Assembly (NCBI GenBank): GCA_903944295.1
Contig: CAJARA010000076.1
Location: forward strand, 1 to 35,382
Reading direction: 5' to 3'
Source: an uncultured Chloroflexota bacterium
GTDB lineage: Bacteria; Chloroflexota; Limnocylindria; Limnocylindrales; Limnocylindraceae
Length of the DNA: 35,382 nucleotides
In this document: in pieces, positions 32,779 to 35,382 of the stretch
Position numbering within the stretch: the first letter of the stretch is position 1
Layout: each line of letters starts with the position of its first letter
Program-made: the position numbers and the translations under genes
The notes under the pieces: generated by a model
Database searches by the model: none
What the model was told of the DNA's origin: nothing
The model's input: the letters and a program-made list of their open reading frames with translations, nothing else

Positions 32779-33056
32779 TGCCCTTCTACGACTATCACTG
32801 CACGCGATGCGACACGACGGTGGAGTTGCTACACGGCATTGAGGATGAGACGAAGCGCACCCACGAAGGGTGTGGCGGTGCACTTGATCGTCAGTTCTCG
32901 GCAACGAGCGTCCACTTCAAGGGGAGCGGCTGGGCAAAGTTGGAGCGACGAGAGAGTTCAGCGTCAACGGCAGCCCCTACAGCCTCCGCAACCCCAGCGC
33001 CGAGCAGCCCGTCGACTCCAACGCCAGCGGCAAAGCCGAAGGCGGGCGGCGAGTAA
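32778..33056 (+). CDS. FmdB-family zinc-ribbon protein with Ser/Pro/Ala tail
   Basis: A 92-residue protein. The first 55 residues ([19 protein letters not shown]...GCGGALDRQFSATSVHFKGSGW) follow the FmdB family putative regulatory pattern. The first knuckle CxxC (C8, C11) is normal. The second, normally CPxCGG, is THEGCGG with one cysteine, so a histidine may serve as fourth ligand or the metal site may be weakened. The last 35 residues are a low-complexity Ser/Ala/Pro/Thr tail. The family's function is poorly defined despite its regulator-like name. It is coupled to valS by a one-base overlap. Confidence 0.85.
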   Translation: MPFYDYHCTRCDTTVELLHGIEDETKRTHEGCGGALDRQFSATSVHFKGSGWAKLERRESSASTAAPTASATPAPSSPSTPTPAAKPKAGGE

Positions 33057-33098
33057 CTTCTGCTGCACTCTGAGCGGCTCGACGTAGGCCGGATTGAG

Positions 33099-34019
33099 TT
33101 AGGCGAGCGGTGTCGTAAAGAAGTTCACGATCTGTTCGGCAACCTCCACCGCAACGGCGATCTGCGCATCAACGGTCTGCGCGCCGAGATGCGGAGCAAG
33201 GATGGTGTGCGGTGCCGTGAGGAGCGGCGACCCAACTGGCGGCTCAGTGGCGAAGACGTCAATCCCAGCGCCCCCAAGTGCGCCAGAGGTGAGCGCCGCC
33301 GCAAGAGCTACTTCATCAACAAGGCTCCCGCGGGCAACGTTGAGGAGTACTGCCCCGCGCTTCATCTTGGCGATCTCGGCTGCGCCGATCAGCGGCCTAT
33401 CTCCGAGTGCTGGCACATGGAGGGTGATGATGTCTGACTCCATCAGCAGTTGATCAAGTGTCTGTAGCTTGATGCCGAACGCCGCCGCCTGCTCTGCTGT
33501 CAGGACAGGATCGCTTGCGACAACCTCCATCTCAAACGCCGCAGCGCGTTTCGCCACCGCTTGGCCAATGCGTCCGAACCCAATAATGCCGAGTCGTTTG
33601 CCACGTAGCTCAAAACCCTTCAGTTCGCCGCGGATCCATGCGCCACTTCGTACGGAGGCGTCGCCACGCGGCACGTGTCGCGCCACGGCGAGGAGGAGGG
33701 CGAAGGTCTGTTCTGCCGCCGCGATCGTATTGCCGTTTGGTGCGTTGACCACGCGAATGTTCGCGCGCTCCGCTGCCGCTGCGTCGATATTGTCAATTCC
33801 AACACCGGCGCGCCCGATGATCTTCAGTTGAGGCCCAGCGGCGATCAGCGCAGCATCAACTTGAATCTGCGATCGGACGATGAGCGCGTCGGCGCCAGCA
33901 AGGGCGGAGAGGAGCTCCTCGCGTGGCTTACCTGTGAGGTCTGCAATCTCATGGCCTGCAGCCTGCAGCGCACGCAGTCCATCGGCGGCGATCGCCTCGG
34001 CGACGATGATGCGTGCCAT
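33099..34019 (-). CDS. serA: D-3-phosphoglycerate dehydrogenase family (short form, no ACT domain)
   Basis: A 306-residue NAD-dependent D-2-hydroxyacid dehydrogenase. The cofactor site is LGIIGFGRIGQAVAKRA. The catalytic set is Arg in LLNVARGSLVDEVAL, Glu in GIDVFATEPP and His in LAPHLGAQTVDAQ. IIGRAGVGIDNIDAAAAERANIRVVNAPNGNTIAAAE is typical of phosphoglycerate dehydrogenase. It ends at the catalytic domain, so the ASB and ACT domains for serine feedback are missing. It would oxidise 3-phosphoglycerate for serine synthesis, although a related hydroxyacid could be the substrate. Its start lies 12 bases after the stop of the small membrane protein gene. It converges with the fmdB-like gene across 42 bases that hold no clear terminator. 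Confidence 0.88.
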   Translation of the reverse strand: MARIIVAEAIAADGLRALQAAGHEIADLTGKPREELLSALAGADALIVRSQIQVDAALIAAGPQLKIIGRAGVGIDNIDAAAAERANIRVVNAPNGNTIAAAEQTFALLLAVARHVPRGDASVRSGAWIRGELKGFELRGKRLGIIGFGRIGQAVAKRAAAFEMEVVASDPVLTAEQAAAFGIKLQTLDQLLMESDIITLHVPALGDRPLIGAAEIAKMKRGAVLLNVARGSLVDEVALAAALTSGALGGAGIDVFATEPPVGSPLLTAPHTILAPHLGAQTVDAQIAVAVEVAEQIVNFFTTPLA

Positions 34020-34031
34020 CGGCCCGCGCGT

Positions 34032-34364
34032 TTAGGCGCTGATGAAGCCGGTCAGTGTCGCAACGATCCAGATCGCGGCGAGGAGACCAAGGAGCGCACC
34101 GTATGTTGCGAGAATGCGACGGAGGTCGCGACGTACCACAGGGAGTTCGGCACTGACCTCTGCGGCGAGCCGCTGCGTTGAGGCGGTTCGGCTTCCAATA
34201 CTGATCGGCGCGGCTGGTACGTTGACCACGCGTGGCGCGTTGAGGCTCGCCTCAAAGGAGGCGGCCGCCAACTCTTCGGCTGCGGTAAGACCACGCTTCA
34301 CCGGCGTATGGCGCACCTTCTTTGGGCGCTGGTCGGGTCGGAAGCGCTTCTCTGGTTTCGCCAT
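34032..34364 (-). CDS. Small C-terminally anchored membrane protein of unknown function
   Basis: A 110-residue protein. The N-terminus is very basic (MAKPEKRFRPDQRPKKVRHTPVKRG). A helical middle follows, and one membrane segment lies at the C-terminus (LATYGALLGLLAAIWIVATLTGFISA). The topology is that of a tail-anchored protein with a positively charged cytosolic part, which could contact nucleic acid or the ribosome. The ORF track extends far upstream, but ATG at 34364 has a strong AGGAGGAG ribosome site. It precedes serA in the same direction. A TATCCT -10 box on the minus strand lies 41-46 bases before the start. Confidence 0.7.
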   Translation of the reverse strand: MAKPEKRFRPDQRPKKVRHTPVKRGLTAAEELAAASFEASLNAPRVVNVPAAPISIGSRTASTQRLAAEVSAELPVVRRDLRRILATYGALLGLLAAIWIVATLTGFISA

Positions 34365-34404
34365 GACTCCTCCTCGTGATGGGTCCTGCTGCCGCGTCTT
34401 GGGC

Positions 34405-34410
34405 AGGATA
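34405..34410 (-). promoter_or_regulatory. Possible -10 box TATCCT for the 34364 gene
   Basis: TATCCT on the minus strand would give a leader of about 34 nt that includes the strong ribosome site. No -35 element is clear. It lies in the 99-base divergent gap shared with the DUF4446 promoter. Confidence 0.35.
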
Positions 34411-34450
34411 GCGGAGTCTGCGTGACGACTAGTTGGCACAGGGGGGCTGA

Positions 34451-34456
34451 TACGAT
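34451..34456 (+). promoter_or_regulatory. -10 box TACGAT for leaderless DUF4446 mRNA
   Basis: TACGAT is followed by CGGGGGG (7 nt) and ATG at 34464. The G run is not a good Shine-Dalgarno site because it abuts the start codon. A leaderless start fits better. Confidence 0.5.
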
Positions 34457-34463
34457 CGGGGGG

Positions 34464-34967
34464 ATGGAAAATCAGACGACAACCCTCCTCGCTGGTGCAG
34501 CCGTAGCGCTTGGGGCGCTCGGGCTCCTGCTCGCGCTCCTCGCCCTTCGGCGCGCAGGTGCTGCGAAGCGAGCCCTCGGAGAACTGATGAGCGAGGGGGA
34601 GGCGACCACCGGTGGGGCGCAGCTGACTCGGGCGCTCGCTGGAGTTGCCGAGCATGCAACCCGACTCGCTGTGAGTGAGGGACGCCTGACCGAACTTGAG
34701 GCGGCTGCGGATCGCGCGGTGAGCCGTGTTGGACACGTCCAGTTCCAGGCTTATGACGACGCGGGAGCTGGACAGAGCAGTTCACTCGCCCTCCTTGACG
34801 ATGGTGGGAGCGGCGTTGTGATCACCACGCTTCATGCGCGTGTTGGAACGCGCATCTATGTGAAGCGTGTGATGAACGGAACCAGTGAGACAACGCTTGG
34901 AGAAGAGGAGCGCGCGGCGATTGAGGCGGCGATCGCCCAGCCAGGCGGTACGCGCCGCACACGGTGA
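34464..34967 (+). CDS. DUF4446 family protein
   Basis: A 167-residue protein with one N-terminal membrane helix (TTTLLAGAAVALGALGLLLALLALRRA) and a predicted coiled coil (about 40-85). It ends in the conserved DUF4446 domain: VGHVQFQAYDDAGAGQSSSLALLDDGGSGVVITTLHARVGTRIYVKRVMNGTSETTLGEEERAAIEAA. The family occurs in Firmicutes and Chloroflexi, often near parA/parB, and its function is unknown. ParAB genes are not in this window. The ORF track starts at 34422. ATG at 34464 is supported by the -10 box 7 nt upstream. The stop overlaps the helicase GTG as GTGA. Confidence 0.88.
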   Translation: MENQTTTLLAGAAVALGALGLLLALLALRRAGAAKRALGELMSEGEATTGGAQLTRALAGVAEHATRLAVSEGRLTELEAAADRAVSRVGHVQFQAYDDAGAGQSSSLALLDDGGSGVVITTLHARVGTRIYVKRVMNGTSETTLGEEERAAIEAAIAQPGGTRRTR

Positions 34968-35382
34968 CGCCACGCGCGCCGCGTAGCGCTGCACCGCAAG
35001 ACAAAGAGCCAGGGGGCATTGACCAGATCCCAGTCTGGACGGGAGTTTCGGTCCGTGCGCCACGCGCCTTCCGTGACGGCCTTGCGCATCTCCTCAACGA
35101 TCTGAACGACGAGCAGTATGCGGCGGTCACCTACGGCGAAGGTCCACTTCTGGTAGTTGCTGGCGCCGGCACAGGGAAGACGCAGGTGATTACACGGCGT
35201 GTCGCCTGGCTGATCGCCGAACAGCGCGCACTCCCTGAGGAGATCCTTGCGCTGACATTCACCGACCGCGCCGCGGAGGAGATGCAGGGACGCGTCGACC
35301 GTCTCGTGCCGTACGGGTACGCCACCACGCCAATCAAGACCTTCCACGCGTGGGGCGATGAGTTGCTGCGTGAAAACTCGCA
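34964..35382 (+). CDS. UvrD/Rep-family superfamily 1 DNA helicase, N-terminal part
   Basis: The first 139 residues of a helicase that runs off the right edge, and so is absent from the ORF track. A 45-residue variable N-terminus is followed by the Q motif LNDLNDEQYAAVTYGEGP, Walker A VVAGAGTGKTQVITRRVAWLI, motif Ia EEILALTFTDRAAEEMQGRV, and motif Ib-like TPIKTFHAWGDELLREN. These show a 3'-5' DNA translocase of the UvrD/PcrA/Rep type acting in repair or replication restart. A UvrD-nuclease fusion cannot be excluded without the C-terminus. GTG at 34964 overlaps the DUF4446 stop. Confidence 0.93.
   Translation, partial: MTPRAPRSAAPQDKEPGGIDQIPVWTGVSVRAPRAFRDGLAHLLNDLNDEQYAAVTYGEGPLLVVAGAGTGKTQVITRRVAWLIAEQRALPEEILALTFTDRAAEEMQGRVDRLVPYGYATTPIKTFHAWGDELLRENS

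Noticed and set aside
33057-33098. Terminator between fmdB-like gene and serA
   Set aside because: Only a weak 4-bp pairing (CGGC/GCCG) is visible and there is no T-tract, so it was not called.
1-35382. CRISPR arrays, insertion sequences, transposases, integrases
   Set aside because: No regularly spaced repeats, terminal inverted repeats or transposase-like frames were seen. All long stretches are ordinary genes.

Overview
The window is a gene-dense, high-GC bacterial chromosome segment. No mobile element, phage gene or CRISPR array is visible, and no gap between genes exceeds 300 bases. Several features suggest a free-living, possibly freshwater, member of the Chloroflexota: a DUF4446 protein, DUF59-Mrp, paired M16 peptidases, a rhomboid with an N-terminal helical-repeat region, a C-terminal ClpX-ValS order, and many transcripts that look leaderless. 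The phylum is inferred from gene content and overall style, not shown by a marker gene.

Layout. (1) 1-1378, minus: a partial CrtI-type desaturase and a UbiA prenyltransferase, probably for carotenoid synthesis. (2) 1416-2733, plus: a mini-ORF, a J-domain/ExoX-C fusion and a lipoprotein, ending at a hairpin shared with convergent trxA (2763-3101). (3) 3202-5477, plus: the small B12-binding subunit of a mutase, its MeaB GTPase chaperone and an exported SGNH hydrolase. (4) tRNA-Lys(CTT), then carA-carB. (5) 10223-17223, plus: an eight-gene, tightly coupled operon with a membrane protein, active and inactive M16 peptidases, a truncated PfkB-like protein, a TPR-rhomboid protease, an unknown protein, a metallo-beta-lactamase-fold hydrolase and a secretion-ATPase-like protein with a broken P-loop. 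This is the least explained part of the window. (6) 17261-18681, plus: a five-codon mini-ORF coupled to a class II aldolase. (7) 18690-24065, minus: potA-potD-potB-potC plus a class III aminotransferase, which is polyamine uptake and catabolism. (8) 24237-26582, plus: Mrp, a holin-X-like membrane protein, a repeat-containing membrane protein and tRNA-Leu(TAG) directly abutting it. (9) 26616-33056, plus: tig, clpP, clpX, valS and an FmdB-like zinc ribbon, which is the protein quality-control block. (10) 33099-34364, minus: a small membrane protein and a SerA-type dehydrogenase. (11) 34464-35382, plus: DUF4446 and a partial UvrD-type helicase.

Two translation-start styles coexist. Some genes have clear GGAGG-type ribosome sites (carA, clpP, mrp, potD, the 34364 gene). 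Others have a TAnnnT -10 hexamer only 6-7 nt before the ATG and no ribosome site, as expected for leaderless mRNAs (ubiA, the mutase subunit, the 10223 operon, tig, DUF4446). In two cases the near-leaderless ATG opens a tiny ORF whose stop overlaps the real start as ATGA. The octamer GCGATCGC (the cyanobacterial HIP1 word) occurs at least 13 times, far above a simple composition expectation.
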